NCBI GenBank assembly: GCA_017404665.1
Contig: JAFRBX010000043.1
Span: forward strand, 34,126-98,125
Source of the DNA: Ruminococcus sp.
Lineage (GTDB): Bacteria; Bacillota; Clostridia; Oscillospirales; Acutalibacteraceae
Direction of reading: 5' to 3'
Length of the DNA: 64,000 nt
Part shown: one piece after another, positions 17,387 to 26,515 of the stretch
Layout of the letters: every line of letters begins with the position of its first letter
Numbering within the stretch: position 1 is the stretch's first letter
Translations under genes and position numbers: made by a program
Notes under the pieces: generated by a model
Databases searched by the model: none
What the model was told of the DNA's origin: nothing
The model's input: the letters and a program-made list of their open reading frames with translations, nothing else

Positions 17387-17809
17387 ATGGATGAAATGCA
17401 GTTGATTTTTGATTATTATAGAGTTAATGAACCAATCTTCATAGAAGATATTATCAAGATGTGTTCAACCCATTCTCGTCAGTGGGTCGATCACGAGTTG
17501 AGTGTGTTAACTGCGTCCGGTCGATTAAGGAGATTCGCGGCAGGGATATATTATATACCGAGCAAAGAGAAAACCGGTACTTCGAAGATCGACGTTAATA
17601 AGGTCATTATAAATAAGTACATAGAGCGAGCTGATAAGGTGTTTGGATACGTTTCAGGTGACAGCTTACTTAAGGATTTGAAGTTAATCATTGCCGAACC
17701 TGATGAAATTACAATTGTCACTAACAAAGAAAAAACCAGAGGCAGAAATGTGATGATTGGCAATAAGAGAATTCGCTTGATCAACAAAATGGAAATACTT
17801 CAAAAATAA
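17387..17809 (+). pseudogene. AbiEi/DUF6088-type antitoxin-like protein, C-terminally truncated
   Basis: This 140-residue product has an N-terminal winged helix (HSRQWVDHELSVLTASGRLRRFAAGIYYIP) and then YVSGDSLLKDL...TNKEKTRGRNVMIGNKRIRL, the arrangement of AbiEi-type antitoxins of type IV toxin-antitoxin systems (DUF6088). Family members normally continue for another ~60 residues; here the frame ends at MEILQK. The next bases open a different reading frame with no start codon that belongs to a surface protein. No AbiEii-type nucleotidyltransferase toxin follows. Promoter and ribosome-binding site are intact, so a truncated product could be made. The junction near 17790-17811 looks like a deletion or recombination scar. 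Confidence 0.72.
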
Positions 17810-17864
17810 TTTCAGCGAAGTATATGAGAACTTCTTTGTTTCCGGCACTCCGACAGCGACCGAT

Positions 17865-18308
17865 TTGTATGGCTACATCAAGGACAGGGGTTCTCATATC
17901 TTGATCACGCTCGGCAGTAATTCGGGCGATTGGTACTGTGTCGATCAGGCGGCGACGCTGGCGTTCGGTGAGGTCTATGTAAAGTATCGCAACGGCGACA
18001 GCGATTATAACATCATTTCGCTCGACGAGCTTCTCAGAATAACCGACTCAAGCCTGTATAAGGCATGCCGCTTTGACAAAGCCGCTTCGGGAGCGAACTG
18101 GATCAGCTCCCAGACCTCCTATTATCCCGTTACTTACTCGACCGATACCGCAAAGGCTTTGATCAAGGGCGATTTTATCTATGAGGACAGCGTGAGGAAC
18201 AGCACCATCGGCGGCGACTTTGCCGGCGGCGGCTATCTCCCCGCAGGAGCATTTGTCAAGATCACCGGCACGCCGAAGCACGGCTATGAGCCTGCCTCCA
18301 CCAAGTGA
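17865..18308 (+). pseudogene. N-terminal remnant of giant surface protein, ended by an in-frame TGA
   Basis: This is an open frame of 147 codons from TTG 17865, extending without a start back to about 17781. It has no signal peptide and no ribosome-binding site, so it is a 5'-truncated gene. The frame stops at TGA 18306-18308, yet the same frame continues without another stop through 18309-18401 into the 18402-22862 segment. The residues before the stop (LPAGAFVKITGTPKHGYEPASTK) and after it (TDVTTNAASGSAGEYTYAF) read as one extracellular beta-rich domain. I treat this and the next feature as one gene broken by a nonsense codon. Confidence 0.7.
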
Positions 18309-18401
18309 ACCGATGTTACCACGAACGCTGCAAGCGGCTCTGCGGGCGAATATACCTATGCTTTCCGCAGTATCAGCGGCGCGTGCGCGGCGACCTATAA
18401 T

Positions 18402-21400
18402 GTGTCGCCCGTCAGCTACAGCATCATCTATCCGTCCGATGCGCCGACGGCAGAGTATCCCGCTCAGGGCGAGGGTTTTTACTATGTCGGTAAGCCTGCC
18501 TCCGCCGATTATACCTCCGCGGTCACTTTCAAGATCGCCTTGTTCGACGGCTATTCGATCGGCGACGTTACCGCGCGTTACGGCGACGCGATGACCGATC
18601 TCAGCGTTACCAAGAGCGATACGACCGAATCTGGCTCTTATGCAGGCTATCACACCACGATCTACACCTACACCATGACGATGCCCGCCGACGATGTGAC
18701 CGTCAGCTTCACCGTCACCGACAACAATGCCCGCAAGACCATCCATCTGGAGACGGACAGCACAAGCTATGAGGGCGGTGTCGATAATTATGAAGACGGC
18801 AGCCCCGTGTGGTATATCCTGACCTTCGACGATCCGACAGCGGCAGACGGAGCTGAAACCTACGGCAGATGGATCAAGGGCGTTGCGGATGAAAGCGGCG
18901 CCGCCGACTGGGCGTTTGAGAATGTAGGCAAGTATTTCAGAATATACAGATATTCATCCGGCTCCGATCTGGACGCAAACGGCGTCCCGGCCGGAACGCT
19001 CTGGAACTATACGCATACCACGATCGCCTCCTCGGGCGGTGACGTGTATCGCTTTACAGCCTTTAACAGAAATGTTGATAACGATATCTTCGGCGAGTGG
19101 ATCGGCAACAATATCTACCTCTATCCCAAGGCGTGGGAGATCAGCAACGAGACGACCGCCTGCCCCGGTTACCGCGCGTGGACTTGGGGCAACGGTATCA
19201 CCGATAAATGGGTGACGGGCGTGCTCGATGAAGAGACCGGCTGCTATCATTTTGTCGGCATCGGTCAGTATGCGATCTTCTGCCGCACGGGAAGAGACGC
19301 GTGGGACGGCTGGCAGACCCATAACCTGACGGTTGACGTCGAAAACAGTGGCGAGCTCTATGTGCTTAACGACTGCTACAGCGACGACAGCGGCAATAAG
19401 ATCGACGGCTACTGGGCGCATTATGAGGATTTCGCCGATAACGCGGATTTCACCACATGGACGAAGGACAACGCTCGCTGGAGCGGCGTCCGGCTGGGCT
19501 CCAGCGGTACCGCTAGCGATACCGCCGAGAACTGGCCGCTCGCGTCTGCGCTTGCGAAGCTTGTCGTACAGGCGGGCAATCAGGACGCTCCCGACTGGGA
19601 CGTGACCAACGCAGCGTATAAGCTGTTCAATTCAAGCGGCGTATTCCTTTTCAGCAACCAATCGATCAGGGAAGAGACCGGCTTCACGTATTACAGGTAT
19701 AACGACAGCTCCAAATCGGGCGCCGACTGGAGCGCCTACGGAGTAGGCACCTCCACCGCCATCACCATCAACTACGGCAGCGGTACCGACAGCTCCGGCA
19801 CTTACAGCATGACGCTGAACAACAGCGTATCGAAGGCCAGCTTCCCGAAATATAACTATGCCATGCTGATCAACGGCTACCACTTCATCTTCCGCATCGA
19901 TCATCCGTCGGCTCTCTCCGGCGTGACCAACGACAACAAGGAAGAATATGTGACGGTCGACGAGGCGACCTCGCTCGTCAGCGGTGAGTTCTATGTTTGG
20001 CGTTCTGTGGACGACGCATACGACGATGACCTGACCCCGAGCGCGAACGGCAGCTACAATCTGCTCGATCTGATGAAGGCAATCAACGGCGGCGACGCGG
20101 ATACGACGGTCGACGAAACCAAGATGTTCGGCATGACTGAAAAAACAGGTAATATTGCTGAGTATGACTACCGCTACTGGAGCCGCTATGACAACCGCTG
20201 GCGCTCCATCAAAATGGGCGACTATGACCATGAGTCCTCCGGCAGAATGTCCTTCTGGGGTGCGCTGGTCGCATCATACACCAAGATGATGAAGCAGTGC
20301 GGCGTCAAGGGCTGGAAATATATCGGCACAGGCACCGCTCAGGCTGACTTTTTGAATACGGATAACTGGACGGAGTCCTATGACTATACCATCTACGATG
20401 TGCTGATGTACATCAAGTATATCACGAAGGGCTTTAACGACAGTGACCAGAACTCGATCGTTTGGACAGAGATCAACGGCGCGTTCGGCAAGGAGGGCAG
20501 CTTCGAATGGGCGACCTCGTACTATAGCGACGGCGAGCAAACAGCCGATAACAGCGTCAACTATTTCTACTTGAAGGATGAAAACGGCAGTTATGTCCAA
20601 TATGCCGGCAAGGACGTCAACTTCCCCGACAAATTTGATACGTCCCATGACTATACGCAGGGCTATTCTTATACAGCGTATAAGGATACCCTGATGGCAC
20701 TGATCAAGGACGGCTACCATCTGCTCATCAGAGCAAATACGCATGAGAGCAACGATGAGAACACGAATCTCGACACATGGGTGCCTGTGGAAGAAAAGCT
20801 GACCATCAATTCCGGCACCATCTATATCATGGATTCGGACAGAGAGATATCGGATAATCTGAAGACCCTCGAGAGCTTCCTCAACGAATCCGGTACCGGA
20901 CGCAACGGCAAATTCATCCGCATCGCAGCGTATAAGGGCGGATCGACCTATATCCAGACCGACGGTGAGGAGGATAAGCCTCAGGACGAGGTGGTCGAGA
21001 TCGAGCCTGAGGTCAACGACGACGTTGACGCCGTGATCAACACAGCGCTCGTTCCGTATGCCAAGGATCCCGCTTACTGCGGCGCGAACACCGCGTCGGG
21101 CTACTACAACTATGTTTACGGAACCGAGAACGGCGACGTCACCCTCAAGTTCAGCGGCGCGATCCTCGGCAAGACCTACCGCTACGCGCTCTTTGACAGC
21201 AAGGACGCGATGCTTACGGCGATCGACGTATTCAACGCGGGTCTGGACTACTCGACCGTCAATTATACCGATACCATCGCTTCTGCCGCGAATACCGCAA
21301 ACGGGCTGATGTCGGTCAATATCTATGACGCGGTCGGCACGAACAACCCCGACTTCCGCAGCAGCACGCAGACGAAGTATATCATCGTGCAGCTGGTGGA

Positions 21401-22862
21401 GCCGAGCACGGATACGACCGAAGCGAATTATCAGCACAAGGTCAACTCGAAGTCCAACGTCATCTGGACGACCATGAACTACCAGACCCGGCAGCTCACC
21501 ACAGGCTTTGACCGCGACAGGACGATCGAGGTCACCCAGCGCGGGCTCAGGGACGTGACCGCGGGCGGCGTGACACAGAAGGGGATCGACCTTTCCGATT
21601 ATCTGAATACCGGTATCGGCGGCACGGCGTATGCGAGCACCTCCTCCGCTGATACCACATACGTCAGCGGTTATTCCCTCAGCTATACCTATTATGAGAC
21701 CGACGCCTACACCGGACGCGGGGCTGAAACAACGGTGATCGATCAAGCGTACTTCATCCCCTCTGCACCGGGCACCTATACAATCACGCTCACCGCCGTC
21801 GGCGACAAGCTGACGAACGAGAGCTACAGCTACGCCGGAGCCAACACCTCCGTGCGAACTGCCGCCGGTCTCAGCGAGAAGGATAAGCTCGCGCCGCGCG
21901 GGGAGATCGCCTATGTCAATCTCGGAACCTACAGAACGATCACCGTCAAGGTGCTGGGCGAGGTCGATTACACCTATGTGGATAACAACGATGCTGTACA
22001 GACCTTCCGCACCGTAGACGTCGACAAGCACGGCAGCGTATCCTCCGATTGGGCGATTCCTGAAAAGGAAGGCTATATCTTCACCGGCTGGTATGACAGT
22101 GAGAATGTTGCATTGGATTACGATGCGCAGATCGCCGACGAGGATCGCGGCGTCAACAGCATCAATAATATCGTCGCTCCCGTGACCGTCGTACACGTCG
22201 GCTGGGTCAAGGTCGACGACGTCGACAAGGACGGGACCGACACCAACGTGCTTCCCGCTGAGTATAACGGAAAATACAAGGGCTTCGATCTGCCGGGCGT
22301 TCAGCTGCGCGCGGACAATATGCTCAACCCGAACGTCAGCCCGACCGAGAAGCAGCCCGGCGGACTGCGGTTCATCACTTCGCTGAACAACACGATGTGG
22401 ACGCAGCTCAACGAGGCGTGCACCAACGCCGAATACGGTTACGTCGTGGCGAAGAATACGCCGGGCTCCAACACGGAAAAATGGATCGAATATCACAGCG
22501 GCGCCGGCAACAAGCTGCTCTATAAGAGCGCGACCGCTAACGGTATCAATACCACAAAAACGACGACCGTCAAGGATCAGTACTTCAACTTCGTCACAAA
22601 TGTGGACTGTACCGCGAACGCGAACCGGATCGACCATAAAACATTCACGGATTATCGCCTCTACTCTATGGTGATCACCTACCAGAAGTCCGACGAAAGC
22701 GCAAAGACCATTCCCGTTATCGCGCGTCCGTATATCCGCTATACCGACGCTAACGGCTTTGAGCGCGTGACGTATAACGACTACGGCGGAACCGCTGTTT
22801 GCGGAGGATGCTCCGCAAGCTATACGATGGTAGCGTCACTATCCGAAACGGCGATCAATTGA
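18402..22862 (+). CDS. Giant surface protein, main segment, with InlB-type repeat and shared C-terminal domain
   Basis: This 1486-residue Tyr/Asp/Ser-rich beta protein has composition typical of clostridial cell-surface proteins. It begins within a domain that continues from the previous feature across TGA 18306. Repeated short motifs around W..V..(E/D) and YHLLIR/YHFIFRI (for example NGYHFIFRIDHPS, DGYHLLIRANTHES) suggest several copies of a ~150-residue module. Near the C-terminus an InlB/Listeria-Bacteroides-type repeat occurs (EKEGYIFTGWYDSENVALDYDAQ). The last ~215 residues form a domain also found at the end of the 32807-34474 product, finishing in CGGCSASYTMVASL. No sortase motif or dockerin is visible. 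Function is unknown; adhesion is a guess. It could start at GTG 18402 only if reinitiated. Confidence 0.75.
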   Translation: MSPVSYSIIYPSDAPTAEYPAQGEGFYYVGKPASADYTSAVTFKIALFDGYSIGDVTARYGDAMTDLSVTKSDTTESGSYAGYHTTIYTYTMTMPADDVTVSFTVTDNNARKTIHLETDSTSYEGGVDNYEDGSPVWYILTFDDPTAADGAETYGRWIKGVADESGAADWAFENVGKYFRIYRYSSGSDLDANGVPAGTLWNYTHTTIASSGGDVYRFTAFNRNVDNDIFGEWIGNNIYLYPKAWEISNETTACPGYRAWTWGNGITDKWVTGVLDEETGCYHFVGIGQYAIFCRTGRDAWDGWQTHNLTVDVENSGELYVLNDCYSDDSGNKIDGYWAHYEDFADNADFTTWTKDNARWSGVRLGSSGTASDTAENWPLASALAKLVVQAGNQDAPDWDVTNAAYKLFNSSGVFLFSNQSIREETGFTYYRYNDSSKSGADWSAYGVGTSTAITINYGSGTDSSGTYSMTLNNSVSKASFPKYNYAMLINGYHFIFRIDHPSALSGVTNDNKEEYVTVDEATSLVSGEFYVWRSVDDAYDDDLTPSANGSYNLLDLMKAINGGDADTTVDETKMFGMTEKTGNIAEYDYRYWSRYDNRWRSIKMGDYDHESSGRMSFWGALVASYTKMMKQCGVKGWKYIGTGTAQADFLNTDNWTESYDYTIYDVLMYIKYITKGFNDSDQNSIVWTEINGAFGKEGSFEWATSYYSDGEQTADNSVNYFYLKDENGSYVQYAGKDVNFPDKFDTSHDYTQGYSYTAYKDTLMALIKDGYHLLIRANTHESNDENTNLDTWVPVEEKLTINSGTIYIMDSDREISDNLKTLESFLNESGTGRNGKFIRIAAYKGGSTYIQTDGEEDKPQDEVVEIEPEVNDDVDAVINTALVPYAKDPAYCGANTASGYYNYVYGTENGDVTLKFSGAILGKTYRYALFDSKDAMLTAIDVFNAGLDYSTVNYTDTIASAANTANGLMSVNIYDAVGTNNPDFRSSTQTKYIIVQLVEPSTDTTEANYQHKVNSKSNVIWTTMNYQTRQLTTGFDRDRTIEVTQRGLRDVTAGGVTQKGIDLSDYLNTGIGGTAYASTSSADTTYVSGYSLSYTYYETDAYTGRGAETTVIDQAYFIPSAPGTYTITLTAVGDKLTNESYSYAGANTSVRTAAGLSEKDKLAPRGEIAYVNLGTYRTITVKVLGEVDYTYVDNNDAVQTFRTVDVDKHGSVSSDWAIPEKEGYIFTGWYDSENVALDYDAQIADEDRGVNSINNIVAPVTVVHVGWVKVDDVDKDGTDTNVLPAEYNGKYKGFDLPGVQLRADNMLNPNVSPTEKQPGGLRFITSLNNTMWTQLNEACTNAEYGYVVAKNTPGSNTEKWIEYHSGAGNKLLYKSATANGINTTKTTTVKDQYFNFVTNVDCTANANRIDHKTFTDYRLYSMVITYQKSDESAKTIPVIARPYIRYTDANGFERVTYNDYGGTAVCGGCSASYTMVASLSETAIN

Positions 22863-22878
22863 ACGGGGGTGCTTGAAT

Positions 22879-23031
22879 ATGAAAAAGACATATACATCCC
22901 CGGAGCTGGAATGGCGCAGACTCTACCTGTATGACGTTATCCTGGCCTCGTCGCAGTACGAAAACCGGCAGATCGAGATCGGCGATCTTGATCCCGATGA
23001 CGATGATATTGAGCCGGGCGGATTCGGATAA
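22879..23031 (+). CDS. Small acidic 50-residue protein downstream of the giant surface gene
   Basis: ATG 22879 follows GGGGGT and lies 16 nt after the surface-protein stop, so it is probably cotranscribed. The product starts MKKTYTSPELEWRRLYLYDV and ends with an acidic, Gly-rich tail (DLDPDDDDIEPGGFG). Short proteins opening MKK.Y.SPE(L/I)E are common in gut Clostridia, sometimes near secreted or peptide-modification loci, but no function is assigned. A strong terminator follows. It could be a RiPP-like precursor or a small accessory of the surface protein; nothing here decides. Confidence 0.6.
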   Translation: MKKTYTSPELEWRRLYLYDVILASSQYENRQIEIGDLDPDDDDIEPGGFG

Positions 23032-23099
23032 CAATGAAAATCGACAGAGATCATGCTTAGGCGGGTCGATCATCGTCCTTAATACTGTACATAAAATTA

Positions 23100-23132
23100 C
23101 CGCTGCGGAGCATCTGATTTGCTCCGCAGCGG
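23100..23132 (+). terminator. Terminator hairpin between convergent genes
   Basis: CCGCTGCGGAGCA/TGCTCCGCAGCGG, perfect 13-bp stem with a TCTGATT loop, between the small gene and the convergent FN3/transglutaminase gene. Confidence 0.85.
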
Positions 23133-23230
23133 CTGTTTGTTGGATATGAGTTTCGTTGATAAGGCAAGAATCGATGTCTGCCTATATGATGAATTGTGTT
23201 GGATGATATGTCCGGCGGTCGGAATGAATC

Positions 23231-26200
23231 CTACAGCTTGATGTGCATCCACGCCGCGCCCGCCGAGATCGCGCCCCAGTAGTTAACGTCACAATCGTCG
23301 GTGCGGGCAACTGCGTAGTAGTCGTAATTAAAGTGGTGCATGCTCCATTCGGGGTCATAGACCAGACCGTCTACCTCCGCCCAGCCGTGACCGCCGCTGT
23401 TGCAGGCGTAAACATTGCTGTAGCCGATGCCCTTTGCCATGTAAGCGAACGCCGCGCCGAAGCTCATGCAGTTGCCCACCTTATTGACAAAGATGTCGTT
23501 TGCGTAGATGATCGGCCAGTCCATCCCCGTGTAATGCGGGATGCGGGGATTCTTTTCGGTGATGTCGGCGGTTTTCAGATAATTGAAGCAGGCTTTCAGC
23601 TTCTGAGCTTTGGTCATGCTGCTGTCGGTCACCCGATATACCAGCTTCAAAGCGCGGAACAGCGTGCGGTCGGAATCGGAGCTGACCTTTGTCGCCTTGC
23701 CCTCGATGACGTTCCAGTCGCTGCCGCCGTCAGTCACCCCGTTGCAGTAGCCGAAGTCGATCACGCCGTTTTTGTCGGCGTAGCAGTAGCCGTCGGAGGC
23801 GGAGCCGACGATGCCGTTCTTCTGGATCAGACCGTTCGAGCCGTAATAATAGGTCTTGCCGCTGATCTTCTGGTAGCCCATGCGGATCTTGCCGTTCTCA
23901 AAGTTCAGCTTGTTGCCGTTAACGGTGATGCTGCCGCTCGCCAATTTACCGTTATAATAATAGGTATCGGAGCCGAAGTAGTCGCTGACGGTATCGCCGT
24001 TTTCATCCAGACAGCGCACGGTATAGGCGTACACTGTATCTTCGGCGGCGGTTGTATCCGCGTAGGAGGTGCCGGCCACGCTGTCAACGATGCGTCCCCA
24101 TGCGGCGTTGAAGCCCTTGCGGTAGACGCGATAAGCTGTGACGCCGCCGACGGCGTTCCACTGCACGAGGTTCGCGTCGCCGGATCGGCTGACGCCGCTG
24201 ATTCTCGGCGGGGCGATAAAGGTGTTGTTGAAGCCGTCTGCGTCAAAATCGCTCACAAAATTGCCCTTAGCGTCTACACAGCGGACAGTGTAGGTATAGC
24301 GCTGTCCATTCGTCAGCTTGTCGTGTACATAGCTTGACGCGTCGGTTTCGACCAGACGGTTCCAACCGTTTGCGGTCTTGCTGTAAACGCGGAAGCGTAT
24401 CGCGCCGGCAGGCTTTTTCCATGTGATGCGCGCGCCGGTCTCGGTATTCTCGATCGACGAGATCGCGGGCGTCGCGATATACTGTGTCTTTTTGCCGCTG
24501 TTATGATTGCTTGTAAAGCGCGAGCCGTCGGCGCTGATACAGCGCACGGTGTAGGTATAATGATAGCCGGAGCGGACGTCGGTATCGAGATAGGAGGTCC
24601 CGGTCGTTTCTGCCATCTTTGTCCAGCCCTTGCTGCCGTAGTAATAGACGCGGTAGTTTTCGGCGCCCTTGCAGGCGTTCCATTTGATCAGCACACCCTG
24701 ATCGGTATTGGTCAGAGAAGCGATCACCGGAGGAGCAATGAAGGTGTTTTCCCAGCCGTCACGGTTGAAATCGGTGACGAAATCACCCTTGTCGTCCACA
24801 CCGCGAATCGTATAGACATAGCGCTGACCCGCATTGAGCTTGTCATGTACATAGCTGTTTGAGTCGGTTTCTGTCAGGCGCGTCCAGCCGTCGCTGCCCT
24901 TATAATAGACACGGCACTTCGCGGCGCCCTTGGGCATTTGCCAGCTGATTTTTGCGCCGGTCGCGGTATTTTCGATGGAGGAGATGGTCGGCAAGCCGAC
25001 ATACTGTGTCCTTTTACCGCTGTTGTGAGAGCTTGTAAAGCGCGAGCCGTCGGCGCTGATACAGCGCACGGTATAGGTATAGTGATTGCCGGAGCGGACG
25101 TCGGTATCGAGATAGGAGGTTCCGGTTGTTTCTGCCATCTTTGTCCAGCCCTTGCTGCCGTAGTAATAGACGCGGTAGTTTTCGGCGCCCTTGCAGGGGC
25201 TCCACTCAATCAGCACGCCCTGATTGATGTTGGTCAGCGATGAGATCACCGGCGGCGCGATAAAGGTATTCTCCCAGCCGTCGCGGTTAAAATCGGTGAC
25301 GAAATCGCCCTTGTCGTCCACACCGCGAATCGTATAGACATAGCGCTGACCCGCATTCAGCTTGTCATGTACATAGCTGTTTGAGTCGGTTTCTGTCAGG
25401 CGCGTCCAGCCGTCTCCGCTTTTATAATAGACCCTGCACTTTGCGGCGCCCTTTGGCGTTTGCCAGCTGATCTTCGCGCCGGTCGCGGTATTGTCGATAG
25501 AAGTGATCATCGGCATGGCGACGTAATCGATCGCTTCGCCCTGCGTATGATAGCTCAAAAAGCGCTCACTGTCATCGCTGACGACGCGTACAGTGTAGGT
25601 ATAGCGCGTGCCGGAAACGGCAGTTGTGTCGATATAGGCGCTCTCTTCGACCTCGCCGAGACGTTCCCAGCCGGAGGAGCCGGTCTTGCGGTAAACGCGG
25701 TAGCGCGGCGCACCGTCAAGCGCGTTCCATGCGATTCGGACGCCGCCGGGGACGCCGGACAGAGCACTGATCGCAGGCGGCGCAAAAAAGACGTTTTCCG
25801 CTTCGGCGGTGAACCCGCCGATCTCCCGTTCCTTTTCGTCGAACGCCTTGATCTGATAGCGATACGCCGCTTCATTATCTAAGGGGGTATGCGTAAACCT
25901 CAGATCCTCCGTCTGTGTCAGAAGCACCCACGCGTCGTTCTCAGATAGATACAGCGCATAGGCTTTTGCACCGTCACAGGCGTTCCAGCTGACAGCGGTA
26001 CCGTCGGCGGTGTTGTCAAAGCGCAATTGAGCGGCGGTTACCTCCGGCTGATTTTCCACAGGGACGATAACGGGCGTTTCGTTATCGCCTGCGGCAGGCT
26101 CTGCTCCGGCGGTCACCGCGCCGACAGAAAAGACCATCGTTACCGCCAACAGAGCGGATAACAGTTTTCTTACAGATTGATTCATTCTCTTCACCATTTT

Positions 26201-26239
26201 CTTTCTCATTTTATTATTATTCTTTTCGTTGCATTTCAT
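23231..26239 (-). CDS. Secreted protein with eight FN3-like modules, wall-binding-like repeats and a transglutaminase-like domain
   Basis: This is a 1002-residue exported protein. After the signal sequence (LLSALLAVTMVFSVGAVTAGA) come about eight FN3-like modules of ~90 residues, each with a WN..(D/K)GA..YRVY core. Two consecutive pairs are almost identical in DNA. A short segment resembling glucan/choline-binding repeats follows (GKTYYYGSNGLIQKNGIV, about 790-830). The C-terminus is a transglutaminase-like domain with a probable Cys-His-Asp triad: C924 in VGNCMSFGAAF, H951 in GGHGWAEV, D962 in LVYDPEW. It is likely a cell-surface protease, amidase or cross-linking enzyme of the transglutaminase-like superfamily; the substrate is unknown. 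Besides the start at 26239, ATG 26185 has a better ribosome-binding site (GGTGAAGAG). Confidence 0.85.
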   Translation of the reverse strand: MKCNEKNNNKMRKKMVKRMNQSVRKLLSALLAVTMVFSVGAVTAGAEPAAGDNETPVIVPVENQPEVTAAQLRFDNTADGTAVSWNACDGAKAYALYLSENDAWVLLTQTEDLRFTHTPLDNEAAYRYQIKAFDEKEREIGGFTAEAENVFFAPPAISALSGVPGGVRIAWNALDGAPRYRVYRKTGSSGWERLGEVEESAYIDTTAVSGTRYTYTVRVVSDDSERFLSYHTQGEAIDYVAMPMITSIDNTATGAKISWQTPKGAAKCRVYYKSGDGWTRLTETDSNSYVHDKLNAGQRYVYTIRGVDDKGDFVTDFNRDGWENTFIAPPVISSLTNINQGVLIEWSPCKGAENYRVYYYGSKGWTKMAETTGTSYLDTDVRSGNHYTYTVRCISADGSRFTSSHNSGKRTQYVGLPTISSIENTATGAKISWQMPKGAAKCRVYYKGSDGWTRLTETDSNSYVHDKLNAGQRYVYTIRGVDDKGDFVTDFNRDGWENTFIAPPVIASLTNTDQGVLIKWNACKGAENYRVYYYGSKGWTKMAETTGTSYLDTDVRSGYHYTYTVRCISADGSRFTSNHNSGKKTQYIATPAISSIENTETGARITWKKPAGAIRFRVYSKTANGWNRLVETDASSYVHDKLTNGQRYTYTVRCVDAKGNFVSDFDADGFNNTFIAPPRISGVSRSGDANLVQWNAVGGVTAYRVYRKGFNAAWGRIVDSVAGTSYADTTAAEDTVYAYTVRCLDENGDTVSDYFGSDTYYYNGKLASGSITVNGNKLNFENGKIRMGYQKISGKTYYYGSNGLIQKNGIVGSASDGYCYADKNGVIDFGYCNGVTDGGSDWNVIEGKATKVSSDSDRTLFRALKLVYRVTDSSMTKAQKLKACFNYLKTADITEKNPRIPHYTGMDWPIIYANDIFVNKVGNCMSFGAAFAYMAKGIGYSNVYACNSGGHGWAEVDGLVYDPEWSMHHFNYDYYAVARTDDCDVNYWGAISAGAAWMHIKL

Positions 26240-26441
26240 TGTAGAAGTTTAAACATCTTTTGTCAATAGCAATTCTGACAAAGTATGCAGCATAAATCTC
26301 CGCGTTTTCTGTGACAGACCTTATCCGGTCAATCGGGTGAAACGCCTGACGCCCAGGACCGGTCCCCGTGAAGGGTGTTTGATCAGCGCTGATTCGGCAA
26401 ATCCGATAAAATATCGCCGGAACTATTAGACGAAATACGAA

Positions 26442-26470
26442 TTGAATACGGACGAGCTTTGTAATATAAT
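26442..26470 (+). promoter_or_regulatory. Promoter of the LRR/InlB-repeat surface gene
   Basis: TTGAAT (26442-26447), 17-nt spacer, perfect TATAAT (26465-26470), 46 nt before ATG 26516. The rest of 26240-26441 shows nothing distinctive. Confidence 0.82.
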
Positions 26471-26515
26471 AACTATGTATAACACTTTTTTGTCGGATGG
26501 ATATAGGGTGATGTT

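Noticed and set aside
20274-22637. 787-codon open frame on the minus strand within the giant surface gene
   Set aside because: Antisense shadow of a GC-biased coding frame; no ribosome-binding site and low-complexity Val/Ile/Asp/Arg composition. The plus frame has recognisable domains.
23031-23231. tRNA or riboswitch in intergenic regions
   Set aside because: I saw terminator hairpins but no cloverleaf, T-loop GTTC(G/A)A context or known riboswitch core in this or other gaps.
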